A stretch of DNA of 64,000 nt from Ampelomyces quisqualis (Eukaryota; Ascomycota; Dothideomycetes; Pleosporales; Phaeosphaeriaceae). A program made the position numbers and the translations under genes. The stretch is taken from NCBI GenBank assembly GCA_018398575.1, contig JAGTXZ010000006.1, positions 1,116,001 through 1,180,000 on the forward strand, read 5' to 3'. Position 1 is the stretch's first letter, and each line of letters begins with the position of its first letter. Positions 45,001-56,696 of this stretch are shown piece by piece. The notes beneath the pieces are model-generated. The model was not told where the DNA came from, did not search any database, and saw nothing but the letters and a program-made list of their open reading frames with translations.

Positions 45001-48000
45001 CGATATACACACGAACAGCGACAGCAAGGTTATCACTATACTGCTCCATATGCAAGGCAGCCTACGATACACCGTAGGTCCGCGTGGTCCAAAGAGCTCC
45101 TGCACGCTTGCATGGCGGGGCAGCAGCATCACCTCCGAAACGACTCACCACCTCCACGCCACGCTGCTCCTTAAATACTATCAGAATGCGTGGCATACAG
45201 TTGTTCGTACTCGCGAATGCAGACGATATTCCGCATAGGCAAGCTCCCGAGCACGTAAGCCATGCCCAGGGACGCCAGCGCGGTGCCCGTGCGGTATGCA
45301 AGTGTGCCATACGACTGTATAGTAGACTGGGTGCTGACCAAAGCATTCAGAACGCATAGATGTGTCTAGCAATCCGAGAGAAATCGACCGGGCAACACTC
45401 GTGAGCGCCACCCGACTTTTCGATACATCATAGCCGAGCCAGGTCGAGCCCGCAACAGCCACTGACGGCATGCAAGACAGAGGCTGCGGGGATATGCAGT
45501 ACAAGCGCTGAATCAAACCGACGGCAGCCATTACTCCTGCACCCACGATCCGGGAGACATCCATATTCTCGGCCATCTAGCCTGAGCCTCTTGTGTAACA
45601 TTCGCGGTCACCGGGTACAGGTGACTGAGCCTGTGAGCACCCCAGAGTTGACCAGGTATTTGATAGCTGGGCATCCTAGTTGTCCCTCGTTGACCGCGTA
45701 AGCGCTCTTTCAGACTCGTGGCGGCGACTCCGGATATGTGGGTGTCAGGATACTTCCTGTGGTACCATGAGTACATGCTCTGGGCTGGACTTCTCCTGAA
45801 ACGATAGAGGGGACATGTGTCAACCTCTGAACGATACTCCGGAGCTCAAAGTACGGTGTGCGGTTGGAACTCGATTCAGCCGGCATGCAACTCCTTTGGA
45901 AGCATTCTCCGCAAGCGACGCGGGTAGGGGCATTCCACAGAGACAGGACAGATGTTATACCGCTCATCCTCGACAAGGAAACAGGACGCCACAAATGCTC
46001 GTCGTCCCAAAGGATCTACTCGGCCTCGGGATGACACCTCCAATCAACACGGCAACGCTTTCAGGCCTGATGTGCGGTTGGGCTAGCTTCGCCCAACGAC
46101 AGACCACATGAGCCGAGGCGGGGAAGCATCCGCCTTTGAAACCGGAAGATGCACGGTACAAAGGCAGCCCACAACCTGTCAGATGTGTCGGAACGGATAT
46201 TGCGGGGCGATCAGCGTGTTGCGGAAACTCCATGTCCGTGTCAAAACACAACGAGTGAGGCGTGCACGTTCAACGCAAAATCCTGGATAAGCGAGGCAGA
46301 GTCATTCAACTCGATTCAACTTCCTGGACCCCGTCTGTCCTATGGCATCAGATGCAATTCCGATCCAAATGGAGTCCTATCGGCGAGGTCGGTCCATATT
46401 GCTGACGGTGTCGGGATGACAAGCCGAGGATTTTCAAGCCGCACCCCTTCGAGCCGAACCTCAGTAGAGCTGTCGCTTCATCCATGCCCATCGTGTTTGT
46501 GTTTGGGAACAATTGTGTATTGCAGTGGGATTGGTCCACGTATCCGCTGTAAAATTGTCGATGTCTGAAACCCGGGTCGGATACCAGGGACCCTTCGCCT
46601 TCACGATGGTGAGAAGGCAGTTCAGAGACTTAATGCGTCCCAGCGACCATTGAACAAACGTCAATCGAAGTGAGCACCATGTTTTTGTGAAGGAGACATC
46701 GCGCCTCGACGCCAGGCGGTCAATCTGATCGGATGCTAGCCATTGTTTCGTCGAGGTTCGAAGAAATTTGTGGTCCATCATTCCCGGTGGCGGCTTGCAT
46801 CTTGGCGTGGCCTCCTTTGCATGAGACGCAGACTCATCCTCCAGCTAGGAAAATGGTGTCTCCGCCAGGTTAGCGCGATGCGCAGGTCAACATGTCTTTT
46901 TGGAACCCGGCCCTGTCCAACCAGGATCACATGGGACGCCGGCAGCATCAACTGCACGTACGGAGTACTTAGATATCGCTGCAGATATCCACTTCCCAGG
47001 TCCCGCCGTTGCGAATATTTCCCACTCTGGCCGATTGGTTCCCAACGACCCTGGTAAGAAAGATGTGTTGTTAAGCCGACGTATCTGCCCGACGAAGTCT
47101 TTCGCAGTCTGTGCAAGGTTGGGCTGGGGTTGCCTTGGCGCCGAATGGGCAGTACGACCAAACTGGGAACCACGACCAAGACGATCAACGAGGCGCCTCC
47201 GAGCGGTGTTATTCTCCTGGGAAGGTCCCAGTCTCTGTACTCCGGAGTCCGTACTACGTTTGTATAGCAGAGAGCGGCCCCTCCAGAGTCCAGACATGTG
47301 CGGCCGGGTCCGTTCGCGTCCGCAGCAACGCGCAGTTGTCAGCAGTTGCGAAATACTTGGCGCGACGATACGTGTTGCTCGCCACGTACTCCGTACATTG
47401 CCAATAGTAAATACATGATGCTGCTGTTGCGGCGCGGCGCGGCGGGTTCTTGGGCGCTGCCTCGGATGCCCTATGGGCTGTACGGACGACATGCGCCCCT
47501 TCCTTGCTCATTGCCCGTATCCCCAATCTCTCCGACATGTCGCGAGCTGTGGGCTTGTTGTTTCGCATCCGCAGAGGCTGTGTGCGGGGAGTAGCCTGGG
47601 CATGGCGAGCCAACCCGGATAAATTTCTTTCGCCATCGTTGTCGCCGTGGTCATGCGCATCAAAGTTGCGATTGGTGTTTGCTTTGCTGCGAGCGGGTAG
47701 CTGCTGCTCCCCGCCTTCGCTGTACGACCAAGAGGCCTCCTGTACTGGTCGATTATGCGGCGCGCTGTACGTGTTTGGGATCAGCCTGCGACTGTGATGG
47801 CCAAAACTCGGCCCTTTTCTGAGTGGCCGCGGAAGTGGGCTCCCAGGGCTAGCAACCGCCTCGCAGGTCGCAGAGCAGGCACGCTTCCGAGTGGTCGGCG
47901 TGTCTCTGCAGGAGAGCGCGATGAAGCTCAGGAGCGTATCATCAAAGCCTTCATGGAGCCCGAATAGAGTTGGTCGCGCGCAGAAGGGGTGGCTGCTGGG

Positions 48001-49343
48001 GAGAGGAATCCCCAGCTCCGCAACGCGTGAATGTGCCCACAACACCACGATCTTCTCGCGGCCCCTCGCCGGCCGCTACTCGAGCCCGGCCTCCCATCAT
48101 GTTGGAGGCGATACTCGTTGATGGCGTATGGATGGCTGTGGTGGTGTAGTGGTAGGGGTGGATGTCGCAGTCGAGAAAGCTACCCCCCACCAAAGGCATG
48201 GAGCCGAAGAACCAGGGGTGGCGGAAGGCCACCAACTGCCCCCGGGCTTAGGTACAACACACATTTGGCTAGAAGCCAGCACAGAAAAATCAGGCTGCAC
48301 GACGGCTCCAAGTATATATAAAGTGTACGAGGCTCGAGTAGGACTAGACCTCCTTAGGGCTACTCGAAATTGGGCCCTGGGCGAAAAATTGCCTGGTTCT
48401 CTCGCAGTTTTTGACAGCCCTGCGTACGATCAACGAAAACGCTAGCTCAGACCAGACGCAGCACAACAGTCCCTTCAAGGAAAAATCCTTCCATCAATTT
48501 TCGGGAGTGGACAGCTGCATCTCCCGTATCCAGATTACCCCACGGCTCAATGCTGTGATACTCCAGACAGATCACCTGTCCGCCTTTCTCACCTCCGCCA
48601 CGCTAGGACGAACTCCCGTAGGCTCGTTGCATACAACTGTTACACGAAATTGGCCGCATCTCGTCAAATTCCTCCACGAGGCCTCGTCTTTTGGAACCTC
48701 AGGAATAACGAGGACGTCTGGGTCCCACTACAGTGCTCCTTTTCGCAGGGCCTCACCGCTCTAAATTTCGTGTCACGAGCTTCGGGAGCCTCATCAAGAT
48801 TTATATGATCAGCCGCTGCCCCTTAACTTGGAACGCCTACGCTCTTGAGCCGCATCATAAACGGCACACGTGTGGTAAAGCTAGATTAAGCTAGATTCAT
48901 CTCGTTTGCTGGTCTTCATCACGAGCATGTCCGGCCTCGAGTCCATGGTCTCCTAGCACCAACGTCTATCTATTGTTATTGTCATCTTCACTACACAATA
49001 CTCATCTTCACCGTCGCCGGATCCGTGTCGTGCAAAATTCTCGCGCTCGCTCCAAAGCATGCAACCACCCCGTACATCCCACCCGAACCAGGAACCAGGA
49101 GACACAACGCTTTGACGGCACATTGCCTACCTTCGGAAACGCTATCATCAGATTCAGACTTTGCTGAAAGTACCGCAATCGCACATTTCCCCGCACACAC
49201 CCCACGGCTACCTACCGTAGTCGCCTTATAACATCCCGCCAGCGCATCACGCAGGCCACCTCTGTTCAGCAACAGTACCAGCACCATCTGCGAAGACCTA
49301 CCTTATATCTTGACCTCCCCACCTACTCTTCTCTACCCTCACA
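42053..49343. other. 7.3-kb region without a recognised protein gene
   Basis: I read both strands and found no family, tRNA, rRNA or transposon signature. Open frames reach 264 codons (minus, 48048-47254) in GC-rich parts, but several overlap on opposite strands and none has motifs. A TATATATAAA word occurs at 48313-48322. A weakly protein-like pair of frames sits on the minus strand at 45576-45171. Long non-coding RNA or extended regulatory sequence is possible but not shown. Confidence 0.4.
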
Positions 49344-49964
49344 ATGGCCATCAGCAAGCCTACCACCCCGCAGCCCAAGATGACTCCTCCCTCCACCATC
49401 ACCGGCGCCGCCCTCATGATGGCAACTCCGCACGACAAGGCGATGCTGCTCGACATCCACGAGCTTCTCAACAAGATCTTCGTCCGCAACGTGAACCAGC
49501 ACCGCCGCAGCAGCTGGTGGAAGAGCCTGCACGCCCTCCGGAAGCAGCTTGGCCTGCTGCTCGGCGAGATGGAGTCGACCAAGAAGGCCGAGGTCCAAGA
49601 CAGACTCGGCGCGAGGCTTCGCTACTGGGATGAGAAATTCATCCATCAGTGGTACTAGTATGTCTTCGATTGCCCCGTCCCCTTTTTCTCAGATGCTGGT
49701 GACTAATGTCCGTGAAGCCAGTTCTCCCAGCTCGTGGCTGTCGGCCCGTTTGCGATGCTGGGCCTGGTCATGATGGCGAGTGTTGCGCGCGTGTGCCGCA
49801 TCTGCGGTATAACCGCCGTCTACGAGGAGATCGCTTCGGGCGACATCCAAGGCGTACTGGGCGCGAGCGACGAGTTGGCTTTGGCCGACGAGTTTGCTGG
49901 GGTGTTGGATGCAGAGGATGGATGGGGTGAGGACGTCGGTGTGCCGGTGGAGAGGGAAGAGTAG
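49344..49964 (+). CDS. RNase MRP protein subunit Rmp1
   Basis: Subunit specific to RNase MRP (absent from RNase P), which processes pre-rRNA and some mRNAs in the nucleolus. Exons 49344-49657 and 49718-49964 (intron 60 nt, GTATGT donor, GACTAAT branch, GAAG acceptor) give 186 residues. The Rmp1 domain is clear: LLDIHELLNKIFVRNVNQHR, then SSWWKSLHALRKQLGLLL, and after the junction HQWYYQFSQLVAVGPFAMLG. Using the alternative CCAG acceptor three bases on would break the frame. The C-terminal ~50 residues are acidic and probably disordered. The gene converges with the hydrolase gene, 169 bp apart. Confidence 0.88.
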
Positions 49965-50133
49965 GCGTTTGTTTCTTTGTCTTTGTTGTTTTCTGCTGGC
50001 GTTTGGGTGGGGCCTGTATGCCCGCGGGGCTCTGGTGTTGGTGGCTGTACGAGTTTGTAGCGGCTTGAAGGCATCTAGATATGCCATCACATGAACGATT
50101 GACGACGAAATGTACTACTATAGACACCCAGCT

Positions 50134-51074
50134 CTATGCTTCTTCTCCTATGTATGTGACCTGATCCTGAACCTCTCCAGACACCCATGCTGCTGCTATC
50201 CTACCAGTCTGCTCACCAAGCTCTTTCTCCAAGCTTGCTGGCTTAGTATGCATGCCATGTTCCGCACTCTTCACAACAACAAGCTGATTCTTCGCCCTCA
50301 TCCGTCCCCTCACGCCATCGAGCAAATCAAGCGGACACATCGCGTCCCTGTCCCCAATGACAAACAAAACACTGGCGGAAGCTGGTAAGTCCAACAAAAT
50401 CTGGTCCCGCACGTTCTTTGGCCCTTGCAATGGATACGATACAAGCACCAAAGCCACCTCCTTTCCTGCTTCCATCTCCCACACGTGAGAAGCAGCCAAG
50501 ACCGCAGCTCGAGCGCCCATACTTCTGCCGCCCAGTACCAGCTTCGGATTCTTACTTGCTCGATGCTCGATACATGCCTGAAAGCCCTTGACGCGTGATG
50601 CGAGGTTCATGGAGCCTTGGAAGGCGAGGACAGGTAGGGCGCTGGAGAAGCCGGTGCAGAAATTTACGACGGCTGGAGCAGACAGCGTGCCGCCTGCGCC
50701 GTGGGTGAAGATCAATGGCTGCGCTTCAGAGGTTGATGGATACGAGTGGCATTGTACGGGGCTCTTGATGAGGTTGGAGTTTATGGACACAATGTCAAAC
50801 GCAGCAGTAGGCGATGAATCGGCGGATGGACTCGAGCTAGATTTAGTGATCGGTCTTGAATTCGGAGGTCTGGACGGCGTTGGCTTTGTGTCTTGCTTGG
50901 CAATAGCTTTCACCTCTGGGGGCTTTGAGCTGGCTTTGCGGCTATTTCTACGACCTTCGAGGATGCTGCTGACTGGGCAACCGGTGCTTCTGATTTTGTG
51001 GAAGAACGTGTGACTCGCTTGTTAGAGCGTGATACGGATGCTAATTCGGTAGCTTTGCGCTTCTTGGGCGGCAT
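50134..51074 (-). CDS. KANL3/Tex30-like alpha/beta hydrolase
   Basis: Alpha/beta-fold protein of the KANL3/Tex30 type. Main exon 50913-50134: IFTHGAGGT (oxyanion region), nucleophile in LVLGGRSMGARAA, acid in VIGDRDAM, and His in SAEHGMH, so the catalytic triad is complete. An upstream, lysine-rich N-terminus (MPPKKRKATE, nuclear-signal-like) at 51074-50955 is in a different frame. The simplest model is a 41-nt intron (50954-50914, AAG|GTCGTA ... CCAGAG), shorter than any other here, giving 299 residues. A sequencing or real frameshift is the alternative, or translation might begin elsewhere. Family is secure, N-terminus uncertain. Substrate unknown. Confidence 0.75.
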
Positions 51075-54000
51075 TCTGAATGATGGAGTGGGTGCTCTGG
51101 GGTCTGGATCGGTGTGTTCGTGGTTGCAGCAGACGTGCGTGAATCGAATTCGATGTCCCCGAGTTATGTTGGAGCTGAAAGCGAGGTGAGATCCACGTAT
51201 TCGAGTTATTTCATACACTCAGAGTCAAACCTTGACATTGTGTGTACGATTGTTGACTTGTTGTTCCGATGACGAAAAGAAAACGCTAGCACCGCATGCC
51301 CAACCACTTCCCAACCACCCCCCAGTTTCGTTCTGTCCCTAGTACCGTGACACTCGACTTAGTATCAAGGTGGGATATTCTTTGACTTCAGGAAGCCTCA
51401 ACTGTAGCGCAGGGTGCAGTGTTGTAAATGTTGCTCTGTAGATCACTAAGAGAGTCTGGGTGCTCTTATGGTAAAGGGAATAGAATCTGCAACGTTGACA
51501 AAGGAAGCGTCAGAAAATAGCCCATCGTGCTTCGTCAGATCACATCCTGGGCAAGGTAAGGGCGGCGTGACTTTGTCGTCATGAGGTTTCGGTCCTGTCA
51601 GTATTTGACCCCGTCGAGGCTTCATTCATGGCCGTGTTGTCGCTCTCAACGCTTGTTGCGTCAATTCGGTTCGTCTGCCGGGCTTGCGCAGCATTGAGCA
51701 CTGTATGTACGTGGGTGAGTATGTCCGTCACAGATCCCATCCAAAGACTTCTAATTGAATCGGTGGCAAGCAATGTTCTGTGGATATTCCGGAATCTAGT
51801 ACGTCCCCCATCCATGATCCAGGAACCAGATTATCTTTTAGGAAGCAGTATATGTTATGACTTATCAGTACTGATCAGAGATGTTGAGATAATTTCAGAC
51901 CTTGAGAGCCAGTAAGATGAAGCCCATTAGCTCGACAAGCTTTCCGTTTCGCTGGCAAGATAGCCTGTGCAGGTTGTAAGGAGCCTGTGCACGATACTCC
52001 CGCCTCGTTGCAAATACCATGCTTTGGCCATCTGCTGGGCGCTCTGATGTGCGTATTTCCTTCGTTGTTGCTTGACGTACTTTCAGTTGCCCATTGTGAA
52101 TTGCAGCCAAGTCTTTCAAGGCCCAGTCGCAGCACCTAAGCTATCCAATGAGTGGTTCTCTGTTTTTTTGTGCATTTTCTCGTCCGGCTTTCCACTGGGT
52201 TGTTGTAAAGCTGGAATAATCTCAGTGGTCTACATGGCTTCGCTATAGCTGTAGACATAGTTTTCATCGGTCCCGCTGTCTTCCTCTTGCGTGTCGTCTG
52301 CTATTTTCCCTTGGAGAGGTGGGGTGCAGACTGGCGATTTCATTGCTAAAGTCTTCTTCGAGCAAAGGAATTGACAAGACAAAACATGCGAAATTGCAGC
52401 TAAAGGCCACAAACAACATACGAAGCCACTTGTTGCTTGAGATGTCAGACACAATCCACACTGTGCACTTTCCTCCAGACCTTGGGTCGCAGAAACCTCT
52501 TGCGCATCATGTGGTGAACGCAGTTGGGACAAGGGTACCGAAGTGACGATGACCCTTATATCTCATTCACGTACTCCGGACAACGGCTTGAAGAGTCAAA
52601 CCAAGAGTTACTGGCTTCGAAACTGCATCGCTAATTGTAGAGACGATTGTAGAGAAGGAGTGAGACCTACATGTTAATGGCATCGTGCTCACTATGAGCT
52701 TTTTTCAGCTTGTTTACTGCGATCTACAGTAAACAGTAATGAAGCACCCGGTCTGTTGAGCAAGGACACGTGTTCACGTGAGTGGGTGGTATTGTTGCAG
52801 GAAGTCATGAAAGCGAATTTGTCATACCCTGTTTGGACTCGAAGATGAATACGTTTGGGAGTGGAGTGGACTGGTGGGGTTCAGGCAAGCCTACAGAACG
52901 GAAGCGACATTCGCTTGCACGTGATGGCGCAATGTTCCAGGGAGCAGGCCACCTGCTAATACTGTGTGTGTTTGACAAAGCATCCGAGGACGAAACCATG
53001 AATGACCACTGGTCATCCCTATTTGTCCTAGTTCTTCCTCGTATGTACTGTACCCGCCCAGGTGGTCGCAGAGCTACAGTGCACAGTTGATGAGTTGAAT
53101 ACCGAGGTACTAGGCTCTGCACTTGCTATCGTGGTGATCTAGCGTTGCCGAGATCTCGTCCAATTTGCGATCATGTCCGATTTGGCTTAATAATCTCCTC
53201 TGCTCCTCGCCATGTGATGACGAGCGCTTCGTTCCGCGGGACCCTACCACGAATCACGATACTCCTGGGCCCTGGCTTACGTCGACACTCCACAACAGGA
53301 TGAGGTTTGCCGACTATGCACCGAGGACGTTTCAAAGCACAGAAAACCTGGCTGACGCGGCATTACTTCATCACTTGACTTGCAAAAGCAGTTTTGCAGC
53401 ATCAAGTTGTGACTCGGAGGTTTCCGTCGATAATGTGATTAAAATCGAACCCGGCAACATGAAGACAAGACAAGCAAATGCAATGTTTGGCGGTGATCCA
53501 CAAGATGTGCATATATTCGTTGATCGTCTGGTCTCGAGCCACCCTCATATCCTCGCCATCCCAAGTCCGCATCAAACACAACGACCCTTATCCCCTTCCA
53601 AACACCACACCTTCAGGAAAAGAAAAGCACCCCCACTCCAGACGCTAAGCCTCGCCGCATTCAGCAAAGACGTGCCAGTGACAGACTTCCCGACACTCCC
53701 ACCTGCACCGCATTCCCAGTTCTCCGGGAACAGTAGGCCTAGGTGGTACCCCAGCTACCCTTGCCATCATCATCCCTGTCCCTCGCATATTCAAATGCAA
53801 GATCCCCCCCGTTTGACCCCCAACGGAAAAAAGCAACGCTGCAAAGCACCCGATTCGACGATGCGTTCTGGAGAAAAAAATAATCAATCCCTTTTGTACA
53901 CCGTGGTCAGTGCAGCCCCCCACCGTTCCCCGCTGCATGTTGGTAGCGCTACGTTGTGCGTTTGCGCACGCAGCCAACGGCGGGGAGCGGACGACTCCGA

Positions 54001-54747
54001 TGATATCAATTGGCCAGCGGCGCGATTAGGCAAGGGCGGACCGTGATATTGATCGGTGAGAAATGTGTGGGGTCGTGCAGGCTTGGACCGCCAATGGGGA
54101 GTCAAGACGGAGTTCTTTACGCATGAATGCGGTTCAAATGTTTTGAGGGATTAGATGCCTTGTCCGCAGACAAAATCGAAGATGCACGTCTCAATGTGGT
54201 AGGTACCCGCGAAGCTAACCTCATGAATCATTCATCATGAAGACCTCAGTCTGAGAAGATCATGTTGGTGAGGTTTAGCGATACTGGTAATAGATTTTCG
54301 TGATTGCTTATGCTAGAACTGTGATGCTATGCAGAGGGCGGTGGTTGGTAGATCGCCGAAGCAGATGACTGTTCATGACTGAATGGATACAAAAGTATAG
54401 TAGTGGTAATAATGTCATAGAGTGTGACAGAAAAGCAATGTGGTATCGTAAAGTGCTATGCGTATGAACCGAAACAACTTGACCACCTCAGTGAGTGCGA
54501 ACAGAACACCAAAAGTGAACAAAATTTTCGCCATCAGGATTAAGAAGGGCCTGAGCTGCCAGCGCTGACAGGTGGAACGGGGGACAGACATGGAGCAAGG
54601 AAGTCCAATCAAAATTCCAGCTTTGCCCATTCTATAAAACAAAATCGTGAGTCGACGTGACATGATAGCCCCCCAGGTGATGGTAACGTTTCTCTTCATG
54701 GATAATGCCGGAGCAAAAATCGTTGACATTGTCAAGTCAACCGTGTT
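51075..54747. other. 3.7-kb region without a recognised gene
   Basis: No supported gene. A 293-codon plus-strand frame at 53165-54046 is Pro/Ser/His-rich and lacks any motif. The part just below 54748 is probably the 3' UTR of the WOPR gene. A pair of CACGTG sites lies at 52767-52772 and 52775-52780. Confidence 0.4.
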
Positions 54748-56508
54748 TCAATAGTGTGAGCTTTGGGCGTACTTTTCGTCCGCCACATAATAGGCCTGTG
54801 GGTGGGGAGGCGCGCCATATGGCGGAAGGCTGTAGTTTTGAAGGGCAATAGGCGCGGATGCTCTTCTCTGTGGATCGTGCGGCTGCACAGAGCTCGGGGA
54901 ATGTTGTTGGTTCGACGCAGGGTGTTGCGTTGTAGTCCCTTGAACAGTGTAAACCGGGGTTGGAGGCACAGCGTACTGAGGAGATTGTGTCATCTGAGGT
55001 TGATTGGAGGCGGAGTAGCTGATGCTGGCAGACGGTTGTGTATACTGAGTTGATGGTGCAGTCTGCGCCTGATCATACGAGTAGTGGGGGGAAGGCTGCG
55101 AGTGAGTACCGTATGATTGTGGAGTGGCCGTCTGAGTCGAATATTGTGGACTCGAAGACGGATAATGTTGAGGCGGTGATGGAGAAGCATACTGCTGGCC
55201 AGCTGGTGGCTGAGGAGTATAGGCTGGTGGAGGTGGCGGTAGAGCATATGCCTGTGGGGGCAACTGGTGGGCGGAGTATTGCGGATGAGGCGACTGAGGA
55301 GAAGCGTAACGGTGCGGGCTTGTCTGTTGTGCCACAAAGGACGAGACCTGCGGGCCATGCCAGTATTCTGGCAGCTGTAGATGAAGAGGTGCATGAGTCT
55401 GCACGATCCCATGTCTTACGGCTTGTGTGACTGGATCGATGACGTGGTGTTGTAGATGGCTAGACTGATTATATTGTCCATAGCCGCCAACAAGTGGAAG
55501 GTCCTTTCCCTCCTCATCTTCAAGACTCACTTTCCAGCCACTAAGAAGCTCAGGCCTAGGGTGGATGTCGGCCAGCTTCTCATCCTGGTATGGTCTTTTG
55601 AGCTTTCCGCTGACTACATCTTCGAGACTATAATAGGAGATGACGTGATGGTGTGTGCCCTGATACTTGACAGATATCGTCTTTTTCATCAGACCTCCTT
55701 CTTTGAATTCATAGCTGTCGATGAGTGAACCGCAGAATCGCCGCTGCTGATCCGGAGTGAGGCTTTGGGCAAAGTTGGCGTAGACCTTGGTCGACTCTGA
55801 GTCTCCAGCAAGTGTTCCATCATACGACGCATTTTCGAATTCATCGTCGGAAGTGCTGATATTTTCGCCGTTCCTCGTTATGGTTGGTCCTGTGCTCTCC
55901 TTTCGTTTCCGCTTCGTACCGCACGATGGGTTCAAGGCAGTCTTTTTTTCTTCCGGCTTCAACGCTCGTACAAGTTGTCTGTAGATGAGGCAATTGTTCA
56001 TTACCCGACTTGGAGACCAGTGCACGGCATCAGTCCAGCGTTTGATACCTGAAGCATTCTCCTCGTACACAAGAACAGTTCCAGACGTTAGCATCTCCGC
56101 TCGCTCCTTGTCGTGGGGTCTACGGCTAATATGACCCAAACGTCCCTGTAAAGCCGCCTCGACAACAGTCATGGCATCTTTGGTCGTGTCGAGAAAGCCT
56201 TGCCACGTCGGTTTGAATGCAGGTTGAGTTTTGATGAGGGTGGGTGTTCCATGTGCTCTCGGCGGCGGTGCAGCGGTTGCTGGAGAGTGCGCATGTGGCG
56301 TGACTACCGGATGATGGCGCGAAGGCGCGCGTGAAGTTGGGGGTTGCAATTGTGCCGTAAAGTTTGCATACATGGAAGGATCAAACACACTTGAATAGGG
56401 TGCATGGTGTGTTCCTGAAGGTTGAGGCCAGACCCAAGCGTCTGTATCGGCATAGCCATCCACTTTCTGTACGCCGCCATGGGACAGGTCATGTCCATAC
56501 GATGACAT
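54748..56508 (-). CDS. WOPR-domain transcription regulator (Wor1/Ryp1/Sge1 family)
   Basis: DNA-binding regulator of the Gti1/Pac2 (WOPR) family, whose members control morphology switches and effector or metabolite genes in fungi. With the start at MSSYGHD it has 586 residues. The first WOPR half is at ~101-182 (QGFLDTTKDAMTVVEAALQG, SRRPHDKERAE, YEENASGIKRWTDAVHWSPS) and the second at ~240-310 (GSLIDSYEFKEGGLMKKTIS, YQGTHHHVISYYSLEDV). The KRWTD and SYEFKEGGL..KT blocks resemble Ryp1/Sge1 more than Pac2. The C-terminal half is Gln/Pro/Tyr/Ser-rich. In most relatives WOPR begins within ~15 residues; here ~100 residues precede it. In-frame sequence extends to 56628, and an intron-like element (56696-56641) suggests a spliced 5' leader. 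Confidence 0.92.
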   Translation of the reverse strand: MSSYGHDLSHGGVQKVDGYADTDAWVWPQPSGTHHAPYSSVFDPSMYANFTAQLQPPTSRAPSRHHPVVTPHAHSPATAAPPPRAHGTPTLIKTQPAFKPTWQGFLDTTKDAMTVVEAALQGRLGHISRRPHDKERAEMLTSGTVLVYEENASGIKRWTDAVHWSPSRVMNNCLIYRQLVRALKPEEKKTALNPSCGTKRKRKESTGPTITRNGENISTSDDEFENASYDGTLAGDSESTKVYANFAQSLTPDQQRRFCGSLIDSYEFKEGGLMKKTISVKYQGTHHHVISYYSLEDVVSGKLKRPYQDEKLADIHPRPELLSGWKVSLEDEEGKDLPLVGGYGQYNQSSHLQHHVIDPVTQAVRHGIVQTHAPLHLQLPEYWHGPQVSSFVAQQTSPHRYASPQSPHPQYSAHQLPPQAYALPPPPPAYTPQPPAGQQYASPSPPQHYPSSSPQYSTQTATPQSYGTHSQPSPHYSYDQAQTAPSTQYTQPSASISYSASNQPQMTQSPQYAVPPTPVYTVQGTTTQHPASNQQHSPSSVQPHDPQRRASAPIALQNYSLPPYGAPPHPQAYYVADEKYAQSSHY

Positions 56509-56640
56509 GGTCAACGTCGGTGCTCTGATTCCTTGCAACATGAGGAATGCTGGGGGTTGTGAGTCGAAGGCTTGTTCAGCTACTAGATGTGCTTGCGACG
56601 AAAGACAACGGGAAGCCGTGTCGTACAATGGTGAGAGCAG

Positions 56641-56696
56641 CTAAAAGATGATTGTCAGCCTTCAACGATGTAAGAAATCCGTGTGTGGCCACTTAC
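56641..56696 (-). other. Probable intron in the WOPR gene's 5' leader
   Basis: On the minus strand a GTAAGT donor (56696-56691) and a pyrimidine-rich TCTTTTAG acceptor (ending 56641) delimit 56 nt, a typical size here. The sequence upstream of it has no in-frame ATG, so I read this as a 5' UTR intron. Unproven without transcript data. Confidence 0.45.

Noticed and set aside
47254..48048. 264-codon minus-strand open frame
   Set aside because: Lies in GC-rich DNA with long open frames on the other strand as well; no motif, no plausible domain or hydrophobic pattern.
48140..48200. tRNA-like words (GGTGTAGTGGTAG)
   Set aside because: No matching acceptor stem, T-arm (GGTTCGA) or anticodon arm could be built around it.
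53165..54046. 293-codon plus-strand open frame
   Set aside because: Pro/His/Ser-rich with no recognisable domain and no supporting context; length alone is weak evidence. A transcript or homologue would change this.
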